Shown here piece after piece: positions 48,556 to 59,611 of a DNA stretch of 64,000 nucleotides. The notes beneath the pieces are model-generated. The model worked only from the letters and a program-made list of their open reading frames with translations, searched no databases and had not been told where the DNA came from. The stretch covers positions 4,247,982-4,311,981 of the forward strand of contig JAMXIF010001164.1 of NCBI GenBank assembly GCA_028583685.1. The letters run 5' to 3'. This DNA comes from Petaurus breviceps papuanus (lineage: Eukaryota; Chordata; Mammalia; Diprotodontia; Petauridae). Within the stretch, counting starts at the first letter, position 1; every line of letters begins with the position of its first letter. Both the position numbers and the translations under genes were made by a program.

Positions 48556-48830
48556 GGGCACTTAGACAGCAAGGTGGCATGATGGATGGAGTGCTGGGCT
48601 GAAAGCCAGGAAGCCCTAAATACAAATCCTATCTCTGACTCAGCTATGTGATCCTGGGTCAAGTCCCTTCACTTTTCTCAGTCTGTTTCCTCATCTGTAA
48701 CATGTGGATAAATAGCATCATCTACTTCACAAGGTAGCAATTAAGATCAAATGAGATACTATGTGTAAAGCACTTTGCAAGTCTTAAAACACTATGGAAA
48801 TGTTAGCTAGCATCATTATGTTGAAACCAA
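48556..48830 (+). repeat. MAR1-like CORE-SINE
   Basis: Head cagcaaggtggcatgatgga, CORE and full tail (atactatgtgtaaagcactt to gttagctagcatcattatg). Confidence 0.83.
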
Positions 48831-49104
48831 AATTCCTATGGGACATCCAGGAGGCAGATGACGGTGTGGTACTGGCACCATCTAATTAAGAGAAGTATTT
48901 AACTCATGACAACAAAGATCACCAAGGAAGACAGAGAAGACCTAGGCCTTTGTCAGTGGGTGGTTCTGGAAAAAATAATAGTACAAATCCCATCTCCCAC
49001 ACCAGCTCTATGACCATAGAGAAGTCACTGAATCTGAGAGTTTCATCTATAAAATGGAGAATTTTATTACCTGTAATAACGACCTCCTCACGGAGATGTT
49101 GAGG

Positions 49105-50765
49105 CTCACAGGATAATTTATTATTTTTGGTTACATTTTGTGTTCTGAGCTGTCTCCCTCCCTCCCTCCCAATCATTAGAGAAAGCCAACACATATATAC
49201 ATGTGAAACCAAACAGTACACACTTCATATATCAATTATTTCTCTGGAGGTAAAAAGCATCTTCCTATTTTAATATTCACATTACTCAGAATAGCTTAGT
49301 CATTCACATAATTATTCAAATAATATTGCTGTTATTGTATTGTTCTACTCATCTCACTCATTATTTCAAGCAAATCTTTCCATGTTTTTCTAAAATAGAC
49401 CTGCTCACAATCTCTTACAGCACATTATAGACAACTTATTCAGCCATTCCCGATTTGATGGGTATCCCTTCAATTTCCAGTTCTTTGACACCACAAAGAG
49501 AGCTACTATAAATATTTTAGAACATCTAAGTTCTTTTCCTTTTTCTCTGAACACCTGGGAAAAACAGATCTCATAGTGGTATTGCTGGGTCAAATGGCAG
49601 TTTTGACTCTGGGCATAATTCCAGATTGCTCTCCAAAATGGTTGGATGAGTTTACAGTTCCACCAAAAATATATTAGTGTCCCATTTTTTCCACATCCCC
49701 TCCAACCACTTGTCATTTTCCCCTTCATCTGATTGATATGAGGTGGTATCTCAAAGATGTTTTAATTTTCCTAATCAATAATGATTTAGTCCATTTTAAT
49801 ATGTCTTTGATTTCTTTTCAAAAACTGCCTGCTCATATCCTTTGACCATTTATCAACTGGGGAATGACTCATATTCTTAATCTGATCTCCCTTTATGTCT
49901 AGGTCATACTTCTATTTTGACTGTATCTTGGCATATAATATTGGTCTATAACTAGGTTTCTGTCAGACTTTCCAATTTTCCCAACAATTTTTTTTACCAA
50001 ATAGTGAATTCTTAGCCCAAAACTTAAAAATTTATCAAATATAAGATCACTATAATAATTTATTACTGTGTACTATATATCCACTGTCTTCCACTGAGCC
50101 ACCTTTCTATTTCTTGACCAGTACCAGATAGTTTTGATAATTACCACTTTTTAAGTTTAAAATCTGGGACTGTTAGATCTCCTTCCTTTACATTTCTTTC
50201 CTTTGATATTCTTGAACTTTTGTTCCTCCTAAAGGATTGTTTTTTCTAACTCAATAAAATAAGTGGTTTTTTTTGGTAATGTAATTGGGATGGCACTGAA
50301 TAGGTTAGTTTAGGTAGAATTGTCATTTTTATTATATTGGCTCAAGCCACCCTTAATATTTCTCTGATTATTTAAATCTGATTCTGTTTGTATAAAAAAG
50401 TGTTTTATAATTATGTTCATCTAGTTTCTGAGTTTGTCTTGGCAGATATGCTCCCAGGTATTTTATATTGCCAATGGTTATATTAAATGAACCATCTCTT
50501 CTTTAAGAAGTTGGTAATATATAAAAATCCTGATGATTTATGTGGGTTTGATTTATATCTTGCTACTTTCCTAAAGTTATTGTTTCCATTAACTTTTTAG
50601 TCTCTAGGATTTCCCAAGCATACCATCATATTGTCTGCAAAAACAGAGTTTTATTACCTCATTGACTCCTCTGATTCCTTCAATTTCTTTTTCTTCTTCT
50701 ATTGCTATCTAGTACAAACACTGAATGATATTGGTGATAATGGACATACTTGTTTCACTACTGAA
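49105..50765 (-). mobile_element. L1 LINE 3' portion, antisense, about 1.65 kb
   Basis: The + strand shows the complement of the marsupial L1 3'UTR (gtctccctccctccctccca), then of ORF2. The - strand frame near 49730-49405 reads GWRGCGKNGTLIYFWWNCKL and IQPFWRAIWNY, the conserved CW-x-CG-x-GTLxHxWW region of L1 ORF2, and then EWLNKL. Upstream ORF2 sequence reaches about 50765. It is 5'-truncated with multiple frame breaks and nested in the CR1. Confidence 0.88.
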
Positions 50766-51180
50766 CTCACATGATGTTAATTTCCGTAAAGTGCTTTGCA
50801 AACTTCTAAGTATCCCATAAAGGTCTACTATTATTCTTATTCCCACATTTAGGGAGTAAGAGATGGATAAAGGCTCCACATAGGAAGAGAAATGGGAAAA
50901 AGCAATATCACACAAGCCAAGAAAACAGAAAAAGAGCCAAAAGCTCAATAAAGACTAAGAAAAGGCCATTGTATCTCACTGGTAAACAGAGTTTAGTAGT
51001 AGGATCAGAAGCCAGATTGAAAGAGGTTCAGAAGTGAGTAGATGGTAGGCAACTAGAGTGTAGACAACTCTTTCAAGAAGCTTGGAAAGAATAGGGAAGA
51101 GGAGAAATAAAGGATGTGCTAAATTTTGAAGGTGATACAGAGATACATGTCATAATCCCTACAAACAAGGAGTTTACGGT
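50766..51180. other. Intergenic, short SINE tail plus unassigned DNA
   Basis: 50785-50845 has a MAR1 tail fragment (aaagtgctttgcaaacttct). The remainder is unrecognised. Confidence 0.4.
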
Positions 51181-51830
51181 GTGGAATTTTTTGTTGGCAT
51201 TTTTACCAACAATATGAAGACCTAAAGGCCTGTTTATTAGGTAGGGAAATAATAAAAAGCAAGATTCAAACTGATCTCAACAGGTAGAAATGCCAAACTA
51301 ATTATGCAGAGGATAGAATTGTACAAGTTAAAGTGTGAGGTCTTCTTCCATTTAGCTTTTAAGAAAATAATTATGTCATGTATGAAATTACACTAGTATA
51401 AAAAATATTTAACAATTAAGTTTTTCAGAAATGAAAAAAAAATTACATGAATGTAGCATAGAGGAAGATATAATTTGAAAGCAATTCAGTTGAAAAAGAT
51501 ACAGGCAATAAATATGGGTGAGTCAGCTGGATGTGCTCGGGGGAAAAAAGTAAACCAAAACATTCCCAGGTTTCATTCGTAGGTGCAATAAAATTAGACA
51601 ATCACAGTATTCTGCACTGATGAGACTACATTTATTTGGAGTATTCTGTTCTGGGTGCCATGTTTTAGAAGGAGCATTGATAAATAAGTGTGATCCCTCT
51701 AGTAAAATTGTCTGGAAATCACATCCTGTGAGAAAAGGTTAAGGGAGCTGTAAAGGTTTAGCCTAGAGGAGAGGATGGGGAGGAAAGGAAGATGTTAGGG
51801 AGTATGGTTGTCTTCAGAAACAACCGAACA

Positions 51831-52205
51831 GAGTGGGAAAAGCACTGAACCCAAAGCTATTTAGTTATAGTTTTGGAATCAGAAGATCTGGGCTTGAACA
51901 CTGGCTTTGCTATTTACTAGGTATATGGCCATGGCCTTTAAAACTTTACCTCTGGGGGTGGCTAGGTGGCGCAGTGAATAGAGCACCAGCCCTGGAATCA
52001 GGAGGACCTGAGTTCAAATCCGACCTCAGACACTTAACACAAAAACTAGCCATGTGACCTTGGGCAAGTCACTTAACCCAAATTGCCCTCCAAAAAGCAA
52101 AAAAAAAAAAAAAAAAACTTTACCTCTGGGACTAAGCACCCTCATCTATAAAATGGGGCTCTCCAAAACTCCACTCATTCCAAATCTTATAATTCCCTAG
52201 AGTTG
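51831..52205 (+). repeat. MIR-type SINE split by a WSINE1
   Basis: MIR-type head and body at 51831-51956 (cttgaacactggctttgcta) resume at 52131 (cctcatctataaaatggggc). Between them a WSINE1-like SINE is flanked by a perfect 16-bp duplication, aaactttacctctggg, at 51941-51956 and 52115-52130. Confidence 0.9.
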
Positions 52206-52440
52206 GAAGGTTTATCAGTTAGAAGAAAGATTAGACTTACTGAGATTTATGGAGTCCAATGTAATTGTGGTTTTGGCCTTTGGGTTAGGTAGCTATAACT
52301 AGATTTGAGTCAAAGGTAAGAAGTGGTGTCATAGTCTCTGGGAAAAACACATTGGTTCTCAATGGAAAGAGGGTGCCCTTCAATAGAAAAGAATGCCCCA
52401 GCCGGGACACATTGAGGTATTGAATTTCTTCTTTTGGTTT
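52206..52440. other. Intergenic or distal GOT1 3' flank
   Basis: No repeat recognised. Confidence 0.4.
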
Positions 52441-52444
52441 CAGT

Positions 52445-53171
52445 ATTTTAATTTACACAAAGAAAGCAATTTCAGTTGAAATTCATAGGGCTATCATAGT
52501 TTAGTGTACTGTATTCTTTAACTAGCTGGGTCTTGACATGACTTAAGGATGTGGCAAAGGGGACATGAGACAAAGGGTTGAGAAACACTCCTTTTCCCTT
52601 GGAAAACCACCAAGGGACCAGAGCTTAGGCTGCAGGGAAAACCAAGTGGAGAAAACAACAGAAAAAGAAACAGAAAGAAAGCCTTTGCAGAGATAAAAGG
52701 TTGTTTGTTGTTGGGTGTTTTTTAATGGCATTGCCAATGGCTACAATCACATAGCTCTTCTGCTGACTTGATTTTTGGGGCTAGGTTCTGCTCCAAGAAT
52801 AAATGATTTGACATGCTCTATCCTTTACAATACTCACACAGAAGCAAATGAACTATGAACACACTGATTGGGGAAGGGAGGGTCAACATGCTTAACTCAC
52901 ATAATGATGAAAATAATATGGGAGTTTTTTCTTCTTTTCTTTTTTTGCCTTTAAATCAAAAGTGTTCATTTTGCATGGGTCTCCAGAAGGGCCCTAATCC
53001 TGGGCAATCTCAAATCATGTCAACTCCCAACACTGGTATCCCGCCACTTGTAGTCATTTCAGTCCTTTGATTGTCACTATTACACTAAATAGATAATGGG
53101 TTTGTGCAAGCAGGGGATACACACACATGATAGACAGCAACTTTGGTGGTACTAATTGGGTTGGTGCTTCT
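52445..53171 (-). other. GOT1: GOT1 3'UTR (approximate)
   Basis: Sequence after the GOT1 stop. On the - strand its first 100 bases resemble the mammalian GOT1 3'UTR as I recall it (accaccaaagt, then gcttgcacaaaccc). No canonical AATAAA is found. The nearest variants are ATTAAA at 52726-52721 and 52452-52447 (- strand), so the 3' end is uncertain. Confidence 0.5.
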
Positions 53172-53620
<449 letters not shown>

Positions 53621-53767
53621 GAGCCATTCCCCAATTGATAAATGGTCAAGGGATATGAAAAGGCAGTTTTCAGAAGAAATCAAAACTACTTAGTTATATG
53701 AAAAAATGTTCTAAATCACTATTAGAGAAATGCAAATAAAAACCAAATAAACGATATAGTTTAAGAG

Positions 53768-54236
53768 TTTCAGGGACCCTCCCGCCCCGCCCCCCTCCAA
53801 AGACTGGAGTAGTGGACAGGGTCATCTAGAATGAATTCATGGACTCAAACATTTTTTTTTTGCTTTTTGGAGGGCAATTGGGGTTAAGTGACTTGCCCAA
53901 GGTCACACGGCTAGGTTTTATTTGTGTGTGTTAGATGTCTGAGGCCGAACCCAGGTCCTCCTGACTCCAGGGCTGGTGCTCTATTCACTGCACCACCGCC
54001 ATCAAGCATTCTTTAAGTCAAGGTGGCAAAGGTTTATTTTAATGCCAGTATAACAGGCAGAGCTTCTTAGGGAACTTGCAACTTAACAGGAATGCTAAAG
54101 TTCATATAGGAAAATTAGTGGATTATTTGGCAGATATAATAATTAGGTGATAACTTACAACCTTGGTCACAGGCATCATTCATTACTAGAAACCAGGGAA
54201 AAGGGTTCTCAGGGGTGTATTTTTAGTCTATTAGCA
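53768..54236. mobile_element. Unidentified insertion within the L1, itself holding a SINE
   Basis: The L1 is interrupted here; gatatagttt on the left and gatagttg on the right may be a target duplication. The inserted DNA (about 310 bp without the SINE) starts GC-rich (cctcccgccccgcccccctc). A solo LTR is one possibility. A WSINE1-like SINE sits inside it, antisense, at about 53850-54005 (flanks tcaaacatt and tcaagcatt). Confidence 0.45.
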
Positions 54237-54835
54237 AGATAGTTGTTTACCACCTCACACCTATCAGAAAGGTCAAATGCTGGAGGGGATGTGGGAAAAT
54301 AGCTGTTCCAAACATTTTGGAAAACAACTTGGAACTGTACCCAAAGGGATATGAAACTCTGCATACCATCTGACCCAGCAATACCACTACTAGATCTGTA
54401 TCCCAAAGAAATCAAAGAAAAAAGAAAAGGACCAATATGTACAAAAATATTTGTAGCAGTTCTTTTGGGGATGGTAAAGAATTGGCAACTAAGGAGATGT
54501 CCATCAACTGAAGAATGGCTAAACAAACTGTAGTCTACGATTGTGAGGGAATATGGTGCTATAAGAAATGACAAAGGGGATGATTTCAGAAAAGTCCAGT
54601 AAGGCCTATATGAACTGATGCAAAGTGAAGTGGACAGAACTAGGAGAACAGCATACACAATAAAAGCAATACTGTAATGATAACTGTGAAAGACTTCACT
54701 ACAATGATCCAAGAAGGACCCGTGATGACAAATGCTATCCACTTCTGAAGAACTGATGAACTCTTAGTGCAAACTGAAGTTTAATTTTCTCATTTTATTT
54801 TTCTTGCTTTTTTTAGTGACATAGCTAATATGAAA

Positions 54836-55005
54836 ATATCATTTGCACTGGGGCGGCTAGGTGGCCCTGGAGTCAGGAGGACCTGAGTTCAAATCTGGCC
54901 TCAGACACTTAACACAAAAACCTAGCCGTGTGACCTTGGGCAAATCACTTAACCCCAACTGCCCTCCAAAAAACAAAAAAATATATATAGATATATCATT
55001 TGCAC
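54836..55005 (+). repeat. WSINE1-like SINE lacking the A-box region, perfect target duplication
   Basis: Bounded by atatcatttgcac at 54836-54848 and 54993-55005. The head reads ggggcggctaggtggccctg: about 20 bases (cgcagtgaatagagcaccgg-like) are absent, taking out the Pol III A box. The B box gagttcaaatc remains. Confidence 0.93.
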
Positions 55006-55150
55006 AATTTCACATGTGTAATGAGCATCATATTCCTTACCTTCTTAGTGGTTGGGGAAGAAGGTAGAAGGAGAGGAAGAGAACTTGGAACTCAACATTT
55101 TTTTAAATGCTTAAAAATGTGGGTTTTTTTCATGAATGCACAAAATAAAA

Positions 55151-55560
55151 GGAAAAAATGCCTGCCCTCCAACAGCTTATATTCTACTATATTTCTGCCT
55201 GTGTAATAAGAGCACTTCAAACCGATTCCAGCTATAACTTTTAGATGCCTATACTGAAATTCTACTATACTTAAGGTACCATGTTATATGCTGTGGTGGA
55301 CCAGAACTGCAGTCTAGTCGGGGAGATAAGACATAGACACAAAAAGCTAAGATTCATTAGAATGTGACTATGTGATAGCATGCAAGCAACGGTTTTTGTA
55401 TCCATGATACCTAACACATAGAAGACACTCAGAATCAATTACATTTTAAAAAAAAAGTACTATGCACCCACCAGATTTGTGAATAAGACTGTGCCAGGCA
55501 GTTGAAGGAATATAAAGATGAAATAAAACATAGTTCTTGTTTTTAAAAAATAAATATTAA
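55151..55560. other. GOT1 intron, unassigned
   Basis: Contains a faint L2-like piece (gtgccaggcagttgaaggaa near 55492). No gene. Confidence 0.4.
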
Positions 55561-55562
55561 CT

Positions 55563-55749
55563 CCCTAGTTAAGACTTTTCTGCTTTTTTTTTTTTTGGAA
55601 GGCAATTGGGGTTAAGTGACTTGCCCAAAGTCACATAGCTAGTAAGTGTGTCAAGTGTCTGAGGTTGGATTTGAACTCAGGTCTTCCTGACTCCAGGGCT
55701 GGTGCTCTATTCCCTGTGCCACCTAGCCATCCCTAGTTAAGACTTTTCT
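55563..55749 (-). repeat. WSINE1-like SINE with 19-bp target duplication
   Basis: Antisense copy bounded by ccctagttaagacttttct at 55563-55581 and 55731-55749, a perfect match. Confidence 0.95.
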
Positions 55750-55884
55750 AAGAGAAACTTTATTTGGAAGCTATCTATCTCATCCTCCCAACCAGGACAC
55801 CACCAGATCCTTGAAGTCAAGGTCTACTTTATTTTTTGTTTAATAAATACTTGTTGAAATAGACTGGGAGCACTTCCCAGGAGC

Positions 55885-56090
55885 AAGACATGAGAAGTGG
55901 TGTGGTGCAGCGAAAAGGACGATAGATCTGGAATCAGAAGACATGGATTCTTTGCTACTTATTACTTATGTGACCTGAGTATGCCCTTGAATAAGTCACT
56001 TAACCTGTTTTGGGTTGAAAAATAAGGAGGTTGGAATAGATGTCTTCTAAGTTGGCATCCAGCTCTAAATCTTTGATCTGACTTATAAAC
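55885..56090 (+). repeat. MIR-type SINE
   Basis: Head (gtggtgtggtgcagcgaaaa), body with gaataagtcacttaacctg and tail with ggcatccagctctaaatctt. Confidence 0.7.
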
Positions 56091-56189
56091 ATCCCTTATC
56101 TTTGAATGAACAGCTCTACCTGGCCTCTCCTCTCTCCCTACACACATCTCAATGAAATTAGAGCCTACCCTATAAAACAGTAGTCTCTA

Positions 56190-56697
56190 GAAACGTTTTA
56201 GATTGTGGGCCCTATCAGTAAATGTTTTTGTTTTTCTTCCTGACTATGCTGGGTATGGAGCACCAAGCTGTGGGGCAGCCCAGCAACCTGCTGCTCTTGC
56301 TCTCTCCCTCCCCCCCCCCCCCCCCCCCCCCCCCTCCCTCCCTTGGTATTCTTGTTATTTGACCAGACAAGATTCTGTACAGCTTCATTAAGGAGCCCCC
56401 CTCTCCCCCCACCAAACTCAGATGTTGGTATTTCTCTCTGGTAACTATGTATGTATTGCCTTGGTCAGACAGTTGGGTCTGTGTGTTGATTTGTGCTAAT
56501 TTCTCAGAAGCCTCTTCTGTTGGTCTTTATTTCTCTGCTTGTATTTTTCTCTGAAGTTCAGGGTGCTGACTTTTCCCCTGAACTAGTGAATGTAATTAAA
56601 AAAGACTGTTGACCCCTTAAATAGCTGTCTTTCCTAATAAAGTAGATCTAAGAATCTGTGCTAGCAGCCATCCTGGATAGGCCAGTGTGGTTGGGGC
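56190..56697 (+). mobile_element. Ancient solo-LTR-like element, copy 2
   Basis: Related to 42866-43452 through its 3' half: caaactcagatgttg, then ctctggtaact, gctgactttt and cccctgaactag, ending ggggctaca. An aataaagtaga string may be the LTR poly(A) signal. No internal genes. The family is not certain. A fossil; broken. It holds the poly(C) run listed separately. Confidence 0.45.
56310..56334 (+). repeat. Poly(C) run of 25
   Basis: C25 within a longer CTCCC-rich tract. On the GOT1 sense strand this is G25, a strong G-quadruplex candidate. It is also a likely length error in assembly. Confidence 0.9.
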
Positions 56698-57549
56698 TAC
56701 AATGCCTCAGTCATTCCCCTATCACTTCCTTCTCTTCCCTTTTCCAGCAAGAGATCACAGAAATTTTAGAATTAGAAGGGACCTCAGGGGAACATCAAAT
56801 CAACTTCCAAATCTGAAAAGGAACCTTCACTATGACAGATTCAACAAGTAGATACTGAACTTCTTGCCTGAAGAGTTCCAGTGAGTGGAAACCCTCTACC
56901 TCCTGAGCCACTTTATTCTACTTTCAGATAACTCTAACGATTAACAGTCTCTTCCCTCTACCGGTCTAAATTTGCCCCTTTGCAACATCTGCCTATTGTT
57001 CCTGATTCTGTTCCATGGAGTCAAATAGAATAAGTCTTTGGATACTTGAAAATGACTGTCAGGTTCCCCATCCCCTAAGCCTCCTCATGGTCCAACACCC
57101 CTACTTCCTTCAACCTCTCCTCCTGACATGGCCTCAAGATCCTTTACCATCTTGGCTGCCATCTTCTTTAGGCTATCAACGTCTTTCCTAAACTAAGGCT
57201 TCCTGAACTGAATACACTACTCTAGATGTGGGACCAGAATAGAGTACACAGAGACGATCGCCTCCCTTTCCTAGAAGTCACTCCAATAAAGCAGTTCAAG
57301 ATCAATGTTCACTTTTTTGGCTGCTACATCCTACTCTTGGCTCACGAGTCAGCAGCTCATAAAAACTTCTTTTTAGACAAATGGATATCCAGTAACGCCT
57401 TCCCTATCTTATACTTGTGAAGTCCACTTTCCCAATCCAAGTGAAAGACTTCAAATTTATCCCTACTACATTTTCTCTTATTAGATTCTGCCCAACACTC
57501 TAGTCTCTGTCAATGTCTTTTACAAATGTAACAGCTACCTCTCCCAGCT

Positions 57550-58029
57550 TTAAAAAACAAACACGCTTTATTGATGCCTTTTTGTAAGACTTTTCATTCC
57601 CTCCCTCCCATAAAGCTAATCAAAGCCAATACATTGACCATATTTGATAAAATGTCTCATCTAATATCTATAGTTCATCATTTCGCTATTGAGGAGGAAA
57701 ATAGGTTTAATCCTCAGTCTACTCTCTGATGCCAAAGTTGGTCATTGCATTGTTCAGAGTTCTGGTATCTTTTGTGTTGTTTTCCTTTACATTATTGAAA
57801 TGTCTTAGCAGATTATTTTCTTGGAACTACTTAGCTCTATTCTCTATCAGTTCAAACTAGCTTATCTGAATTGTCTGTATTCCTTATTTCATACAGAGCA
57901 ATAATATTCCATGTCATATTATAACATTATACATAACAACATGTTATAATGTGTTCAGTCAATCCTTATAAATGGTCATACACTTGTGCTTCCATTGTTT
58001 TTACTAACACAAAACACTTTTTTTTTGCA
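57550..58029 (-). mobile_element. L1 3'UTR and ORF2 end, antisense, nested in CR1
   Basis: Complement of the L1 3'UTR (tttcattccctccctcccat, then gctaatcaaagccaatacat) and of the ORF2 end near 57900. Flanks ctcccagcttt and cctcccagactt look like its target duplication. Confidence 0.72.
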
Positions 58030-58261
58030 CACATTAATCCTCCCAGACTTGTGTCATCTGCAAATCTGACAAGCATGCCAAAGTCCCTGACAAAAATGTT
58101 AGAAAACACAAGGCCAAGGTGTGTATTCCTGGGACACTTCAGTGGAGATCTCCTGCCAAGCTGGCATTGTGTGGTGACTCAAGTAGTTCTATTTCCATCT
58201 AAATGTATTATTATCTAGTCCCATGACTTTCTCTCTTTTCCACAAACCTAAGATGAGATAG

Positions 58262-58375
58262 GATGTGAGAGGCATTGTGGTACAGTGCCAGAAAGGCTGA
58301 GATTCAAGACTTGCCTCTGACATATGCTGGCTGTGTGATGCTGGACAAGTCATTTAACCCCCCTCCCTGCCCACT
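58262..58375 (+). repeat. MIR-type SINE fragment
   Basis: Head gaggcattgtggtacagtgc, body ctggctgtgtgatgctggac, truncated after cattta. Confidence 0.6.
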
Positions 58376-58670
58376 CCCTCCATGCTTTAGGAAGCTACCT
58401 AAGACTCTAAGATGCAGAAAAGTTGACAAACTGCATCACGACAAGGAGTTTCCTTTTGTTTTTTAAAGATCTCTATATAAAATAAATCATAAGTTCAGTC
58501 CCTATTGCTAAAATAAGATATTTTATCAAATGCTTTGCTAAAATTTGGATAAACTATAGCTACAGCATATTTCAGATTTACCAGTTAAGTAATCTTGTAA
58601 AAAAAAAAAAAGGAAATAAGGTTTATTTGACATGACTTGTTCTTTGTGAAGTTCTTGATCAAAGTCAGGT

Positions 58671-59220
58671 AATATTTATGAAGTGCTACATAAATGTGAT
58701 GATGATGATACAGCAGCCCTTTATAACCCAGCATCAATTTCTTCACTACTTTGTTGTCTTTAATTGCTCATGAAAAGTTAGTTATATAATCAGGCAATCT
58801 TTCCACCCACCCACATTTCCCACTCCTGCCTAAGTTACTAAAAGCTCTTCACCTTTTGCCTCTCTTCATTCTATCTGTGAGCCCCAAACTAGATTTTGTG
58901 GCCATAAGCATAAAATTAGTGCTGAAGATGACACCTGCCTCAAGGAGGCAGGGAATTAAGACCTGAGAGGCAGTACTGTCAACCTCGAGAACCCTAGAAA
59001 CAGTCATAAATACCCTTTCAACTCACCTCTCACAACGGGTCAGAGTAGTGCATTTATTAGTATTACGACAATTTTTTTCCCCCATTGAAGTACAATGTCT
59101 CAGTTACACTTTGGGTTAAATGTTTTTTTGTAGGACAGTCTAAGAACCTAGTCACCACCAGGAAGTGCCTGCGTATGGGAAATTGAATTTAAAACAACTG
59201 ACTTCCAAGTTAGCTTTTAG
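58671..59220. other. GOT1 intron, unassigned
   Basis: No exon or repeat recognised. Confidence 0.4.
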
Positions 59221-59222
59221 AA

Positions 59223-59411
59223 TACACAGCTATTTTTTATTTTGCTTTTTCTTTTTTTTAGAAGGGTAATTGGGGTTAGGTGACTTGCCCAGGGTCACAC
59301 AGCTAGTTAAGTATTAAGTGTCTGAGGCCACATTTGCACTCGGGTCCTCCTGACTCCAGGCCTGGTGCTCTATTCACTATGCTACCTACCCACCCCTACA
59401 CAGCTATTTTT
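59223..59411 (-). repeat. WSINE1-like SINE with 15-bp target duplication
   Basis: Antisense copy bounded by tacacagctattttt at 59223-59237 and 59397-59411, a perfect match. It is one arm of an inverted SINE pair. Confidence 0.95.
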
Positions 59412-59605
59412 AAGGTGGAGATCAGGGGCAGCTAGGTGGTGCAGTGAATAGAGCACCGGTCCTGGAGTTGGGAGGACCTGAGTTCAAATCCAGCCTCAGA
59501 CATGTAACACAAAAAATAGCCATGTGACCTTGGTCAAATCACTTAACCCCAATTGCCCTACCTTCACCCCTCCAAAAAACAAACAAACAAAAAAGGTGGC
59601 GATCA
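59412..59605 (+). repeat. WSINE1-like SINE, second arm of the inverted pair
   Basis: Sense copy directly after the previous SINE, bounded by aaggtggagatca at 59412-59424 and aaggtggcgatca at 59593-59605 (one difference). Confidence 0.95.
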
Positions 59606-59611
59606 CCTCCA

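Larger units (their letters stand above)
45891..51830 (+). mobile_element. CR1/L3-like LINE in sense, heavily interrupted
   Basis: Recognisable reverse-transcriptase DNA at about 47480-47770 (gccagcacaggttcattcaa, then acaagtcatatcaaataact) and the 3' portion at 51180-51830 (ggagtattctgttctgggtg, then ggtttagcctagaggagagg). 45891-47480 probably holds upstream ORF2, with lower certainty. Insertions within it: WSINE1 (46196-46379), MAR1 (46506-46781), L2 (47790-48555), MAR1 (48556-48830), L1 (49105-50765). All parts carry many stops. Confidence 0.6.
53621..55150 (+). mobile_element. L1 LINE 3' portion in sense, twice interrupted
   Basis: 53621-53767 is ORF2-end sequence (ttccccaattgataaatggt). 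54237-54840 continues with cacacctatcagaaaggtca and a frame reading SDPAIPLLDLYPKEIKEK, then CPSTEEWLNKL, the ORF2 C-terminus, followed by 3'UTR. The last piece, 55006-55150, is the 3'UTR end with an A-rich finish. It is antisense to GOT1 transcription. Interrupted by an unassigned insertion at 53768-54236 and by a SINE at 54849-54992. Confidence 0.85.
56755..58670 (-). mobile_element. CR1/L3-like LINE, antisense, split by an L1 and a SINE
   Basis: 3' terminus complement at 56755 (aaattttagaattagaaggg). Then come 3' parts (ccttcaacctctcctcctga, gccatcttctttaggctatc, tctagatgtgggaccagaat). It resumes at 58030 with cttgtgtcatctgcaaatct, and at 58500 with ttttatcaaatgctttgcta, the complement of the reverse-transcriptase LDFSKAFDKV region. 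An L1 at 57550-58029 and a MIR-type SINE at 58262-58370 lie inside. Phrase order agrees with the copy at 43815-45890. Confidence 0.75.

Noticed and set aside
54209-54742. 177-codon frame on the - strand
   Set aside because: Antisense shadow of an L1 ORF2 end that is read on the + strand.
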